A DNA stretch of 64,000 nucleotides, from assembly GCA_965231925.1 (NCBI GenBank), contig OZ246894.1, positions 2,046,001-2,110,000 on the forward strand. Direction: 5' to 3'. The notes under the pieces are model-generated. The model was not told the DNA's origin, made no database searches, and saw only the letters and a list, made by a program, of their open reading frames with translations. The stretch is from Poriferisodalis sp965231925 (lineage in GTDB: Bacteria; Actinomycetota; Acidimicrobiia; Acidimicrobiales; Poriferisodalaceae). Shown in pieces: positions 8,170 through 17,531 of this stretch. The stretch's first letter is position 1. Every line of letters starts with the position of its first letter. The translations under genes and the position numbers were made by a program.

Positions 8170-10257
8170 ATGCGCCTCTTTTCTCATCGCAAGCGGCCGG
8201 CGGCGGCTGGACCGCTGCCCACCGAACTTCTGCCTCGTCTCGCCCCTGGGTCACTTGACGCGACAACGCGATTGCCCGACTCGCCGCCCGCACCGGGCAC
8301 ACCCGGAGAGTGGGGCGTGGCGCACGTCTTCGACGACATCGTCGACGTCTTCACGGCGTGCCGGACGGGGGACGTGCTGGCAGCGCCTGCACCCATGCCC
8401 AGCGTCGGGGCCGCAGTTGACAACATGCGCGGTTACTGCTTCTTCCTCGACGCCGACCTCGCCGGCATCTGCGAGCCGTCGCCGGGGTGCTGGACTGCCG
8501 AGCCGATCGAGGGCCACCGCAACGCCATCGCAATCATCGTCGGGCACGGGCGACCGATCCGACCCGGCGAGCCGGGATACGACTGGATCAGCGGTTCTGA
8601 GCAGGACAACGCCGATCTGCGCGCAACTGAGATCGCCACCGTGCTCACCCGCTACCTCGGCACGCTGGGCTATACCGCGACGGCGCACACAGCAGCGGCC
8701 TCCGACATCGACCGCTTCCGGGTCGCCGTCGAGGCGGGTGTGCTCGAAGCCGGCCGCTGCGGTCTGAGCCATCCTTTCCTGCAACGAGGCTTCGCCGTCT
8801 CGGTGGTCACCACGAACTTGGAGATGACGCCTGACGGCCCGCTCGCGCGTCGCAACGTGGTGCAGAACGCCAGCATCAAAGCGAAACACTGGCTCGGATG
8901 GGGAGGAACTCGGCCCGGTTGGAGCCGCCTGGACGGGCGCCATCGACCGTGGCATCTGGGCCGTTTCCCCATGGAGAAGGTCAAGCGGGTCGACGAGCCG
9001 ACCACGCTCGTGATCCCCGAAGAGGTCAAGCGGCCCGCGGCGCGGCACAACTTCTTCGTCCGGGCCGGGGCGGGTGACTTGGGCCCGCGGCCCAAGAAGG
9101 AAGTGGCCAGGTTCATACGCAAGGCGCCCCATGGCATCGCCTCACAGGAAATGCTGGGACGCCTGGTGCCGCTGCAGCGGGGCGAGGCCAAGAGCGATGC
9201 AATTCCCGGCACCGACGATGCCACTGCGAATGCCGATGCCGTCAAGGCGCTCGGGCATTTCATCGGTGCCGACATGACCGGTGTGTGCGAAGCACCCGAA
9301 TACGCCTGGTACTCGCATAACCCGCGAGGCGAGCCGATCGAGGCGAAACACCGCAATGCCATCGTGTTCGTGCTCGACCAAGGCTTCGAGACTATGGAAG
9401 GCGCCTCGGGCGATGACTGGATCAGCGGTGCGCAGTCGATGCGGGCGTATCTGCGAGCGTCGGTCATCGCCAATGCCATCGCCGCACAGATCCGCCGGCT
9501 CGGGTACGCCGCGCAGGCCCACACGGCGGCCGACGACGAGATCAACCACATCCCGCTGCTGCTGTCGGCGGGCATCGGCGAGCTGTCACGGATCGGCGAA
9601 TTGGTGCTCAACCCGTTCGTGGGTCCCCGGTTCAAGTCGGGCGTGGTGACCACCGACATGCCGCTGACCCCCGACAAGCCCATCGACTTCGGACTGCAGG
9701 ACTTCTGCAACAAGTGCACCAAGTGCGCCCGCGAATGCCCGGTCGGCGCGATCCGCTTCGGCGACAAGGTCATGTTCAACGGCTATGAGATGTGGAAGCC
9801 CGACGTGGACCGGTGCGCTCGCTACCGCATCACCAACATGCGCGGCTCGGCGTGTGGGCGCTGCATGAAGACGTGCCCGTACAACGTGGAGGGCGTGCTG
9901 GCCGAGCGCCCGTTCCAGTGGGCGGCAATGAAGCTGCCCTTTGCCCGCGCATGGATCGCCCGCCTCGACGACAAGCTGGGTCGGGGAGAGATCAATCAGG
10001 CCAAGAAGTGGTGGGTCGACATCGAGGTGCTCGAAAACACTCCAGTCGAGCCGCCGAAAGGGGCAAACGCCCGCGGCCTCAACCTTGAGCGCAAGCCACG
10101 AGACGAATCGGGCTTCGCACTGTTCCCGCCCGAGATGGCGCCGCCAGGGCCCGACGGCATGGCCCCCTTCCCGCTCGACCGCGAAGCCGGCATCGCAGCG
10201 TCGCAACAAGCCGAGAACCCTAGAGATGCCCGGTTGCGCATCGGACACCATGACTGA
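8170..10257 (+). CDS. Reductive-dehalogenase-like cobalamin/4Fe-4S protein, single-chain catabolic type
   Basis: A 695-aa protein with two tandem RdhA-like halves. The first (about residues 55-250) looks like a vestigial B12-domain repeat. The second (about 360-510) carries HRNAIVFVLDQG and DDWISGAQSMRAYLRAS, followed by a bacterial ferredoxin module with CNKCTKCARECP (cysteines 513, 516, 519, 523) and CGRCMKTCP (562, 565, 569). This layout and length match the cytosolic NpRdhA-type dehalogenases rather than membrane-anchored respiratory ones. No Tat signal is visible. These enzymes remove halide from halogenated phenols using cob(II)alamin and need an external electron donor. The gene overlaps the intradiol dioxygenase gene by 8 bases, implying linked use. 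Dehalogenation itself is inference; an epoxyqueuosine-reductase-like role is less likely given the double domain. Confidence 0.85.
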   Translation: MRLFSHRKRPAAAGPLPTELLPRLAPGSLDATTRLPDSPPAPGTPGEWGVAHVFDDIVDVFTACRTGDVLAAPAPMPSVGAAVDNMRGYCFFLDADLAGICEPSPGCWTAEPIEGHRNAIAIIVGHGRPIRPGEPGYDWISGSEQDNADLRATEIATVLTRYLGTLGYTATAHTAAASDIDRFRVAVEAGVLEAGRCGLSHPFLQRGFAVSVVTTNLEMTPDGPLARRNVVQNASIKAKHWLGWGGTRPGWSRLDGRHRPWHLGRFPMEKVKRVDEPTTLVIPEEVKRPAARHNFFVRAGAGDLGPRPKKEVARFIRKAPHGIASQEMLGRLVPLQRGEAKSDAIPGTDDATANADAVKALGHFIGADMTGVCEAPEYAWYSHNPRGEPIEAKHRNAIVFVLDQGFETMEGASGDDWISGAQSMRAYLRASVIANAIAAQIRRLGYAAQAHTAADDEINHIPLLLSAGIGELSRIGELVLNPFVGPRFKSGVVTTDMPLTPDKPIDFGLQDFCNKCTKCARECPVGAIRFGDKVMFNGYEMWKPDVDRCARYRITNMRGSACGRCMKTCPYNVEGVLAERPFQWAAMKLPFARAWIARLDDKLGRGEINQAKKWWVDIEVLENTPVEPPKGANARGLNLERKPRDESGFALFPPEMAPPGPDGMAPFPLDREAGIAASQQAENPRDARLRIGHHD

Positions 10258-11092
10258 GAGCAACGACGAGGCAATGACCCCTGAGGCCCATCTGGCTGAT
10301 GTCTTGGCGGCGTATGACAACTCGCCAAACCCGCGGTTGGCCGAAATCACCACATCGCTTATCCGGCACCTGCATGAGTTCGTCGTCGAGGTCGGATTGA
10401 CCCGTGAGGAGTGGTTCGCCGGCATCGAGGCGTTGACCCGCACGGGGCAGATGTGCGACGAGCAGCGGCAGGAGTTCATCTTGCTTTCCGACACGATCGG
10501 CGTGTCGATGCTCGTCGAGATGATCAACCACGTGGCAGCGGAAGGATCAACCGAGCCCACCGTCTTTGGGCCCTTCCACGTCGAGGGAGCACCGCATCGC
10601 GAGATGGGCGACTCGATCATCACCGATTCCATGGATGGCGACCATGAGGTCACCTACGTCGGTCGGGTGCTCGGACTCGACGGCGAACCCATCGAGGGTG
10701 CCACGCTCGACGTGTGGGAAACCGCGTCCAACGGTTTCTACGACGTGCAAGACGGCGGCCAGACGCCGATGAACATGCGCGGTATCTTCACTACCGGCAG
10801 CGACGGACGCTACGAGATCAGGGGCATTCGCCCGGTGCCGTACCAGATCCCCGGCGACGGCCCCGCAGGAGATCTGTTGTTCGAGAATGGCCGGCACAAC
10901 TGGCGCCCCGGGCATATGCACTTCGTAGTTGCCGCTCCCGGCCACAAGACGGTGATCACGCACCTGTTCGACGCCGCCAGCGACTACCTCGACAGCGACG
11001 CCGTGTTCGGCGTGCGCGACTCGCTTGTTGTGGACATGAGCGGCGACCGCTGCGAGTACGACTTCGTGCTCGAGGCGCTGCCCGCCGCATAG
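10250..11092 (+). CDS. Intradiol ring-cleavage dioxygenase (catechol / hydroxyquinol 1,2-dioxygenase family)
   Basis: A 280-aa non-haem Fe(III) enzyme. An N-terminal helical domain (HLADVLAAYDNSPNPRLAEI) precedes the catalytic beta-sandwich. The four iron ligands are visible: Tyr in SNGFYDVQ, Tyr in PVPYQIPGDGP, and the two His in RPGHMHFVV. Helical N-termini of this kind are shared with hydroxyquinol and chlorocatechol dioxygenases. ATG 10250 lies in ATGACTGA, overlapping the upstream stop. The product would be a cis,cis-muconate or maleylacetate, feeding central metabolism. Acting just after a dehalogenase-like protein, it is a good candidate for opening the dehalogenated ring (inference). 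Confidence 0.9.
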   Translation: MTESNDEAMTPEAHLADVLAAYDNSPNPRLAEITTSLIRHLHEFVVEVGLTREEWFAGIEALTRTGQMCDEQRQEFILLSDTIGVSMLVEMINHVAAEGSTEPTVFGPFHVEGAPHREMGDSIITDSMDGDHEVTYVGRVLGLDGEPIEGATLDVWETASNGFYDVQDGGQTPMNMRGIFTTGSDGRYEIRGIRPVPYQIPGDGPAGDLLFENGRHNWRPGHMHFVVAAPGHKTVITHLFDAASDYLDSDAVFGVRDSLVVDMSGDRCEYDFVLEALPAA

Positions 11093-11173
11093 CGGGACGA
11101 GGGTTACCATCGCCCCGATTGAGGGGCACCCGTCTTGAAGCGCCCTCACGGATGGGGCCAGGGAGGTGCGGCG

Positions 11174-12040
11174 GTGCAGTTCTGCAGGGTCCGCAGCGTC
11201 GCCGAGGCAGTCGACGAGCTGAGCCGCTGGGGCAGCGAGGGCCGCATCCTGGCGGGCGGAACTGACGTGATGCCGCAGTACCTGCGAGGCGAGAGGGCCC
11301 CGGCAGCGCTGATTGACATCAGCGGCATCGACGGCCTGCAGGGGATCTCCGACGTCGGCGGGATGACCAGCGTCGGCGCTCTGGTCACGCTGCGCAGGCT
11401 CGCCACGGCCTCGCTTATCGCACTGCGGCATCCGGCGCTGTCCCAAGCGTCCGCGGCGGTCGGGGCCTGGCAGACCCAGACAGTGGCCACGGTTGGCGGC
11501 AACGTGTGCACCGCGGCGTCGTCGGCTGACACCCTTCCGGCCTTGCTGGTCTCCGATGCTCAGCTGACGCTGGTTTCGAAATCGGGCCGGCGGCGAATGG
11601 ACTTGGGCGAGTTTCTGGCGGGAGCGGGCGCTACGGCATTACGACCGACGGAGCTGCTGCGTGCCATCGAGCTGGAGCCCATCGGCGAGCGCTGCGCCGA
11701 GGGATACCTCAAGGTGGGGCGTCGCAGTGCCATGGACCTTGCAGTCGTGGGCCTGGCGCTGCGGCTGTCGGTGACTCCGAGCGGAGTCGTGAGCGGCGCC
11801 CGCATCGCGGTGTGCGGCGGGACTCGTGCGCCGCACCGGGTGCCCAGCGCCGAGACTGCTCTGCTGGGGACCCAGATCGACGGTGGCCGCATCGACTGTG
11901 CGGAAGCCGGTGCCGAACTCGCGAGTGCCGCAGCGCCCGAACGCAGCGAGGCGGCGCGCTACCGGCGACGGGTGCTTCCCGGTCTGCTGGGCCGGCTCGC
12001 GGACCGTTGCGTCGCCGACATCTCCGGGGCGGACGGCTAA
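11174..12040 (+). CDS. FAD-binding subunit of a molybdenum hydroxylase (CoxM/XdhB type)
   Basis: A 288-aa medium subunit. An N-terminal FAD-binding region shows RILAGGTDVMPQ and the second FAD motif QTVATVGGNVCTAASSADT, followed by the CO-dehydrogenase flavoprotein C-terminal domain. GTG 11174 is preceded by GGGAGG at 7 bases and is preferred over TTG 11135. It passes electrons from the Fe-S subunit to an acceptor. It is the first gene of a five-gene set in which every junction overlaps by 1-4 bases. Confidence 0.92.
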   Translation: MQFCRVRSVAEAVDELSRWGSEGRILAGGTDVMPQYLRGERAPAALIDISGIDGLQGISDVGGMTSVGALVTLRRLATASLIALRHPALSQASAAVGAWQTQTVATVGGNVCTAASSADTLPALLVSDAQLTLVSKSGRRRMDLGEFLAGAGATALRPTELLRAIELEPIGERCAEGYLKVGRRSAMDLAVVGLALRLSVTPSGVVSGARIAVCGGTRAPHRVPSAETALLGTQIDGGRIDCAEAGAELASAAAPERSEAARYRRRVLPGLLGRLADRCVADISGADG

Positions 12041-12531
12041 TGGCTGCCGCTGGGGGCGAGCAGTCCGTGTCTATCCGGCTGGTCGTGAACAAACGGCCCC
12101 ATGTGCTTGACGTTGGAGCGGGGGAGACCCTGCTGGGCACGCTGCGCGAGCGTCTCGCTCTCACCGGTCCGAAGGAAGCGTGCTGTGAAGGCGAGTGCGG
12201 TGCATGCACCGTGCTGGTGGACGGCGCGCCCGTTGCATCGTGCATCGCGGCCGCCGGGTCGATGGATGGCCGCACCATTCGCACGGTCGAAGGGCTCGCT
12301 GGTGCGGGTGAGCTCACGGTGCTGCAGCAGGCCTTTGTGAGCCATGCCGCCGTCCAATGCGGCTATTGCACGCCCGGAGTGCTGATGGTGCTGACGGCGT
12401 TACTCGACGACGTGCCGAATCCCTCCGAGACCGACATCCGTCAGGCGCTCGCAGGGAACATCTGCCGCTGCACGGGCTACCAGCAGATCGTCGACGCCGC
12501 GCTCGACGCCGCCGGGGCGGTGTCACCATGA
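12040..12531 (+). CDS. [2Fe-2S] subunit of the molybdenum hydroxylase (CoxS type)
   Basis: A 163-aa small subunit with two [2Fe-2S] clusters: plant-ferredoxin-type CCEGECGACTVLVDG plus a later Cys, then QCGYCTPG and CRCTGYQQ in the four-helix C-terminal domain. The start ATG shares a base with the TAA of the upstream gene, and its TGA overlaps the ATG of the large subunit. It relays electrons from the Mo centre to FAD. Confidence 0.95.
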   Translation: MAAAGGEQSVSIRLVVNKRPHVLDVGAGETLLGTLRERLALTGPKEACCEGECGACTVLVDGAPVASCIAAAGSMDGRTIRTVEGLAGAGELTVLQQAFVSHAAVQCGYCTPGVLMVLTALLDDVPNPSETDIRQALAGNICRCTGYQQIVDAALDAAGAVSP

Positions 12532-14834
12532 GAACGCTCGGCGCCAACCCAGCCCGCAGCGATGCTGACGCAAAGCTGCGAGGCGAAGCAGTCTTCGGCG
12601 CCGACCTCACCCGGCCGGGAATGTTGTGGGCTGCTGTCTCCCGATCACCTGTCGCTGCCGGACAGATCCGTGCCGTCAACACTCGCCCCGCTCTGGCAAT
12701 CGACGGTGTTCTGGAGGTGCTGACAGCGGCTGACGTGCCGGATTGGCGCACCGGTGTGATCGTGTCTGACACTCCATTCTTGGCCGCCGACTATGTGGCC
12801 TATGAGGGAGAGCCGTTGGCAATCGTGGTCGCTGACAGCCGGGTCGCAGCCGAGGCTGGCGCAAGCGCGGTCGTCGCCGACATCGGGCCGATCGTGCCGA
12901 TTTCCACGCCGGAGCAGGCCCTCGCACCAGGTGCTCGTTTGGTTCATCCCGAATGGAATCGCTTCGCCGTGGCCGGCGGTGCCGATATCGGGCGCGACGG
13001 CAACGTGGTGGCAGAGGTGGTCCATGACCCCGGCGACCTTGATGCGGCATTCGCTGCTGCAGACCTGGTGGTAGAGGGCACCTACCGGACGCCTCGGCAG
13101 TATCAAGCGCATCTGGAGCCCAAGATGGCGCTGGCTGTGTTCGAGTCGGGCCGTTACACCATCGAGGTTTCTCACCAGTATCCGTTCCGTCTGCGAGACC
13201 GGATCGCTCAGATGCTGGCGGTCAAACCTTCGTCGTTGCGGGTAGTCGGTCACCACATCGGCGGGGGTTTCGGCGCCAAGCTCGATGTCAGCGTCGAAGC
13301 GTTCGCTGCGCTCCTGGCCCAGCGATATCGCCGTCCCGTGCGCATGCAGCACAGTGCACTCGAAGAACGGCTCGTGGCGCCATGCCGGGCCAACGCGCTG
13401 GTGTCGGTTCGCTCTGCTGTGCGGGGTGACGGCACGATCCTGGCAACCGAGGTCGAGATTGTGTCCGACAGCGGTGCGTACGCCAACAACGGTCCCGCGC
13501 TGTCGGCCATACCCATGTTTGTGTTCGGCTCGATCTACCGGGTGGGCACGGCTCGGATCCGGACCCGCAACGTGTACACCAACACGGCGCCTACCGGTGC
13601 CTACCGGGGAGTGAACGGACCCTGGCTGGTGTTCGCCAACGAGCGCCACATGGATGCCATTGCGGATGCGCTTGGCCGCGATCGCCGGGAGTATCGGCTG
13701 GCGTCGTTGGCTCAAGATGGCGCGCTGATGCGCAACGGGCAGCCGCTCGAAGAGGTGTCGATCCTGCGTGAGGCCTTTGAACGAGTCGACGAGCTTGCAC
13801 CCTGGCACTCAATTGCGGAGCGCACCGCAGCATTGAAGAGTTCGGGCGATGGTGTGCTGCGCGGTGTCGGCCAGGCTGCGTCGGTCTGGCTGACCAACCC
13901 GATGCCGGGTCATGCCACGGTGAAGCTGAACGAGGACGGCACCGCGACGGTGATCACCTCGGCGACCGAGAATGGCTCGGGTGCCGTTGCGACCGGCCTG
14001 CGGCAAATCGCAGCCGAGGCACTCGGACTCGCTGCGGATGATGTGATGATCACGATGCCCGACACCGACGCCACCGGCTACGACGCTGGGTCACAGGGCA
14101 GCCGCACCACCCATGTGGTGGGCCGGGCCATCGCCGACGCCTCAGCGGAAGTGCGACGCCAGGTGATCGACCAGGCATCACACATGCTCGAAGCGGCCCG
14201 CGAGGACCTCGAGATCGCTGAGGGTGTCGTGACGGTCGCGGGTGTGCCCGCTGCCAGCGTGACTCTCGGTCAGGTCGCACAGGCAGCCACATGGTCCGAA
14301 GGGCCCATCGCCGCCGGTGCCTCCTACGTCACCCCGACGCCGCAGCACGATCCCATGTGTGCAACCGGCATGCTGATCAAGGGCTGGCCGACGCCCACGT
14401 ATCACCTTCATCAGGCCGAGGTGAGCATCGACCCGGTCACCGGTCAGGTCACCGTGGATCGCTACGTGGTCTGCCAGGAGGTCGGGCGGGCGATTCATCC
14501 TGCCGCCCTTGCCGGTCAGATCCAGGGCGGCGTCGCGCAGGGCTTGGGCTTTGCGCTGAGCGAGCGCGTCGACATCGACGACGGCCGCTATGTCCAGCGC
14601 ACTTTCAAGGAACACGGCCTGCCGCTGGCCGCCGACGTGCCGAAGGTGGAGATGATTGTGATGGAACACCCCGACTCCGCTGGCCCCTACGGTGCGAAGG
14701 GCGCCGCCGAGCCACCCGTCGTCCCGGTAGCGGCTGCTGTTGCCAATGCGGTCTCCGACGCCATCGGCGCACCGATGGACACGCTGCCGATTACCCCCGC
14801 AGACGTGCTCGACGCTCTGGAGCGGGCTCAGTGA
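12528..14834 (+). CDS. Molybdopterin-binding large subunit of a xanthine dehydrogenase-family hydroxylase (CoxL type)
   Basis: A 768-aa catalytic subunit with the family's GGGFGAK motif, an AYRGVNGP active-site loop and the C-terminal GAKGAAEPP segment carrying the catalytic Glu. The loop is neither AYXCSFR (form I CO dehydrogenase) nor AYRGAGR (form II), so this is not a classical CO dehydrogenase; its substrate is unknown, probably an N-heterocycle or aldehyde. It is coupled to the Fe-S subunit by ATGA and to a hydantoinase-A-like gene by GTGA, which favours a heterocycle later opened by hydrolysis (inference). Confidence 0.92.
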   Translation: MRTLGANPARSDADAKLRGEAVFGADLTRPGMLWAAVSRSPVAAGQIRAVNTRPALAIDGVLEVLTAADVPDWRTGVIVSDTPFLAADYVAYEGEPLAIVVADSRVAAEAGASAVVADIGPIVPISTPEQALAPGARLVHPEWNRFAVAGGADIGRDGNVVAEVVHDPGDLDAAFAAADLVVEGTYRTPRQYQAHLEPKMALAVFESGRYTIEVSHQYPFRLRDRIAQMLAVKPSSLRVVGHHIGGGFGAKLDVSVEAFAALLAQRYRRPVRMQHSALEERLVAPCRANALVSVRSAVRGDGTILATEVEIVSDSGAYANNGPALSAIPMFVFGSIYRVGTARIRTRNVYTNTAPTGAYRGVNGPWLVFANERHMDAIADALGRDRREYRLASLAQDGALMRNGQPLEEVSILREAFERVDELAPWHSIAERTAALKSSGDGVLRGVGQAASVWLTNPMPGHATVKLNEDGTATVITSATENGSGAVATGLRQIAAEALGLAADDVMITMPDTDATGYDAGSQGSRTTHVVGRAIADASAEVRRQVIDQASHMLEAAREDLEIAEGVVTVAGVPAASVTLGQVAQAATWSEGPIAAGASYVTPTPQHDPMCATGMLIKGWPTPTYHLHQAEVSIDPVTGQVTVDRYVVCQEVGRAIHPAALAGQIQGGVAQGLGFALSERVDIDDGRYVQRTFKEHGLPLAADVPKVEMIVMEHPDSAGPYGAKGAAEPPVVPVAAAVANAVSDAIGAPMDTLPITPADVLDALERAQ

Positions 14835-16450
14835 GCGGTGCAGATTTGCCGCCAGCTGCGCCCTTGCGTATCGGCGTCGACGTTGGGGGCACCAACACCG
14901 ACGCGGTCGCCATGTCCGCCGAAGATGTCGTCGGCTGGGCGAAGGCAACAACGACGCCGGATGTCACCGACGGGATCGTGACGGCGATGCAGTCGCTGCT
15001 CGGCGAACACGATCTGTCTCCCGATGCGATCAGCGCCGTCATGATCGGCACGACGCATTTCACCAATGCGCTGGTGGAGGGACGCCGGCTGGTCCCGACA
15101 GCCGTGGTGCGTCTCGGACTTCCGGCCACCAAGGGACTGCCGCCGTTCATCGACTGGCCCGATCGGCTGCGGGAGGTGCTGGGAGATCACGTCTATCTCT
15201 GCCACGGCGGTCACGAATTCGACGGTCGACTCATCAGTCCGATCGATCACGACGAGCTGCGTGCCGCGGCGCAGGACATCGCGTCGGCGGGCGTGGGTTC
15301 GGTGGCGGTGACATCAGTGTTCTCACCGGTTGACGCCAGCTTCGAAGCCGAGGCTCAAGAAGTCTTGACAGACGAGGCACCCGAACTCGACATCAGCCTG
15401 TCGAGCGAGATCGGACGCCTTGGGCTGCTCGAACGTGAGAATGCGGCGATTGTGAATGCATGCCTGCGTCCGCTGGCCGAACACACCGTCGCGGGGCTCG
15501 CGAGAGCGCTGGTCGAGCTCGGCCTCGACTGCCCGCTGCACGTCAGCCAGAACGACGGCACGCTGATGAGCGCCGACTTCGCCCGGCGCTATCCCATGGC
15601 CACGTTTGCCTCAGGCCCGACGAACTCGATGCGTGGGGCGGCGTTCCTGAGCGGCATCCGTGACGGCGTCGTCGTGGACGTCGGCGGCACAACCTCAGAC
15701 ATCGGCGTGCTGGTGCATGGATTTCCCAGGGAAGCCTCCACGGCAGTCTCGGTCGCAGGAGTGCGCACGAACTTCCGGATGCCCGACGTGATGTCGCTGG
15801 GTCTGGGCGGGGGGAGCTTGGTGCGGTCTCGCAACGGTGCTAGCAGCGAGGTGACAGTGGGCCCCGACAGCGTCGGCTACGAGCTGACCGAGCGGGCTCT
15901 TGTGTTCGGGGGCGACGAGCTGACAGCGACCGATGTGGCCGCGGCTGCGGGCATGGCTGACATCGGCGAAGCGACCTCAGTGGGCGAGCTCGATCCTGCG
16001 CTCGTGAGCGATGCAGTCAAATGCATGCAGGACATGCTCGCCGAGGTCGTCGAGCAGATGAAGACCTCTGCGGACCCGGTACCGGTCGTGATCGTCGGCG
16101 GCGGGGGAGTGCTGGTGCGCGATGGCCTCGCGGGTGCATCGGAGACCATCCGCCCGAACCATTTCTCGGTCGCCAGCGCGATCGGTGCCGCGATCGCCCA
16201 AGTCGGCGCCGAGACCGACCGGGTGTACTCGATGGCGGAGATGACCCGCGACGAGGCGATGGCCGAAGCCCGCTCGGCCACCGCCCAGCGTGCCGTCGAC
16301 GCCGGCGCCGACCCGGACACCGTCGAGATCACCGACATCGACGAGATCCCGCTCACCTACCTGCCATCGAACGCCATCCGGATCCGGGTCAAGGCAGTGG
16401 GGGACTTGTCATCGGTCAACGGCTCGTCGAACGAGGGGACGCGAACATGA
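14831..16450 (+). CDS. Hydantoinase A / oxoprolinase-family protein (HyuA-like)
   Basis: A 539-aa ASKHA-fold protein. The N-terminal phosphate loop GVDVGGTNTDAVAM and a second loop VVDVGGTTSDIGV near residue 280 are the hallmarks of ATP-dependent hydantoinase A/5-oxoprolinase subunits. It is shorter than N-methylhydantoinase A (about 690 aa) and matches the short HyuA group often found beside DUF917 proteins; such a protein is encoded convergently at 17532-18602. GTG 14831 overlaps the CoxL stop by 4 bases. It probably opens a cyclic amide at the expense of ATP. No HyuB partner is present in the window. Confidence 0.85.
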   Translation: MSGADLPPAAPLRIGVDVGGTNTDAVAMSAEDVVGWAKATTTPDVTDGIVTAMQSLLGEHDLSPDAISAVMIGTTHFTNALVEGRRLVPTAVVRLGLPATKGLPPFIDWPDRLREVLGDHVYLCHGGHEFDGRLISPIDHDELRAAAQDIASAGVGSVAVTSVFSPVDASFEAEAQEVLTDEAPELDISLSSEIGRLGLLERENAAIVNACLRPLAEHTVAGLARALVELGLDCPLHVSQNDGTLMSADFARRYPMATFASGPTNSMRGAAFLSGIRDGVVVDVGGTTSDIGVLVHGFPREASTAVSVAGVRTNFRMPDVMSLGLGGGSLVRSRNGASSEVTVGPDSVGYELTERALVFGGDELTATDVAAAAGMADIGEATSVGELDPALVSDAVKCMQDMLAEVVEQMKTSADPVPVVIVGGGGVLVRDGLAGASETIRPNHFSVASAIGAAIAQVGAETDRVYSMAEMTRDEAMAEARSATAQRAVDAGADPDTVEITDIDEIPLTYLPSNAIRIRVKAVGDLSSVNGSSNEGTRT

Positions 16451-17469
16451 GCGCCGAAGGATCGATCGGGCTCATCTTGGGCAGCGCGATAGCTCCCGAG
16501 ACCATCGCGGATGCCGCGGCGCAGGCGGAGTCGTGCGGCTTCGACGAGATCTGGCTCGCCGAGGATTACTTCTTCACCGGAGGCATCTCGGGTGCATCTG
16601 TGGTGCTCGGGGCGACACAGGAGATCACGGTGGGCCTCGGCGTTGTGTCGGCCGTGGCACGCCACCCCTCGGTGCTGGCGATGGAGTTGGCGACGCTGAG
16701 CAGATCGTCGCCGGAACGGCTGGTCGCCGGGGTGGGGCTCGGCGTGCCGGTGTGGGTCCGTCAGATGGGCTTGCATCCACGGTCGCCGATGACGGCGGTG
16801 CGGGAATGCGTGACCGCTGTCAAGGCCCTGCTGGCCGGAGAAACGCTCGACCGCCGCGGCGAAGTGTTCGAGTTCAACGACGTCAGGCTCACCTATCCCG
16901 AGACGGGCCCGCCGATGCCGGTACGGCTGGGCGTCTCAGGTCCCAACATGCTTCGCCTCGGCGGCGAGATCGCAGACGGCACCGTGCTGTCGGTGTGCTC
17001 CAGTCTTCGGTATGTGGAGTGGGCCAAGAAATGCATCGACGAAGGCCGCCAGATCGCGGGCCGTACCGATCCTCATCCCATCACGGTGTTCGCGTTGTAT
17101 GCCGTGGACGAGGACGGTCAGGCGGCACGAGATTCCGCTCGGGGATCGCTCGCCTTCTACCGCCAGCACGGACCCAACGCATTGACCGACGTGTACGGGA
17201 TCTCCGAGGAACTGCAGGTATTGATCGACAAGGGCGGCTACAAGGCGGTGCGCGACGGGATGCCCGACCAGTGGGTCGCCGATCTGACGGTGGCGGGAAC
17301 TCCGGCGGAGTGCGCCGCCAAGATCCGTGCCCTGTGGGCCGGCGGCGCCGACTCCGTGGCGTTGTTCCCGCTAGCCACCGACCGCCTGGCAGAGATCATC
17401 GAACTGACCGCAACCGAAGTCCTGCCGTCCCTTGCGAGCGCCAAGGCTCCGCCGGCGCTCACCCGATAA
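16447..17469 (+). CDS. LLM-class flavin/F420-dependent oxidoreductase
   Basis: A 340-aa luciferase-like enzyme close to methylenetetrahydromethanopterin-reductase-like proteins: GSIGLILGSAIAPETIADAA, GFDEIWLAEDYFF, VGLGVVSAVARHPSVLAME and VAGVGLGVPVWV. It lacks a membrane segment and is cytosolic. ATG 16447 overlaps the HyuA-like stop (ATGA). As the last gene of the Mo-hydroxylase operon it likely acts on the same compound. The stop codon lies in a tandemly repeated hairpin region. Confidence 0.9.
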   Translation: MSAEGSIGLILGSAIAPETIADAAAQAESCGFDEIWLAEDYFFTGGISGASVVLGATQEITVGLGVVSAVARHPSVLAMELATLSRSSPERLVAGVGLGVPVWVRQMGLHPRSPMTAVRECVTAVKALLAGETLDRRGEVFEFNDVRLTYPETGPPMPVRLGVSGPNMLRLGGEIADGTVLSVCSSLRYVEWAKKCIDEGRQIAGRTDPHPITVFALYAVDEDGQAARDSARGSLAFYRQHGPNALTDVYGISEELQVLIDKGGYKAVRDGMPDQWVADLTVAGTPAECAAKIRALWAGGADSVALFPLATDRLAEIIELTATEVLPSLASAKAPPALTR

Positions 17470-17523
17470 GGGCGCCAAGACTTCGTCGACGCTCGCCCGA
17501 TAAGGGCGCCGAGACTCGTTGCC
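17456..17523. repeat. Two tandem 34-bp units spanning the LLM gene stop codon
   Basis: The unit CGCTCACCCGATAAGGGCGC... (17456-17489) is repeated at 17490-17523 with a few changes. The first unit contains the TAA stop of the LLM gene, and GGCGC/GCGCC arms can pair around it. It looks like a duplicated terminator between convergent genes. Confidence 0.6.
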
Positions 17524-17531
17524 GACTGCGC

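Noticed and set aside
12645..13808. 387-codon minus-strand frame
   Set aside because: Antisense to the CoxL gene, no motif or ribosome site.
12528..14834. CO dehydrogenase large subunit
   Set aside because: The active-site loop is AYRGVNGP, not AYXCSFR or AYRGAGR, so CO oxidation is not supported.
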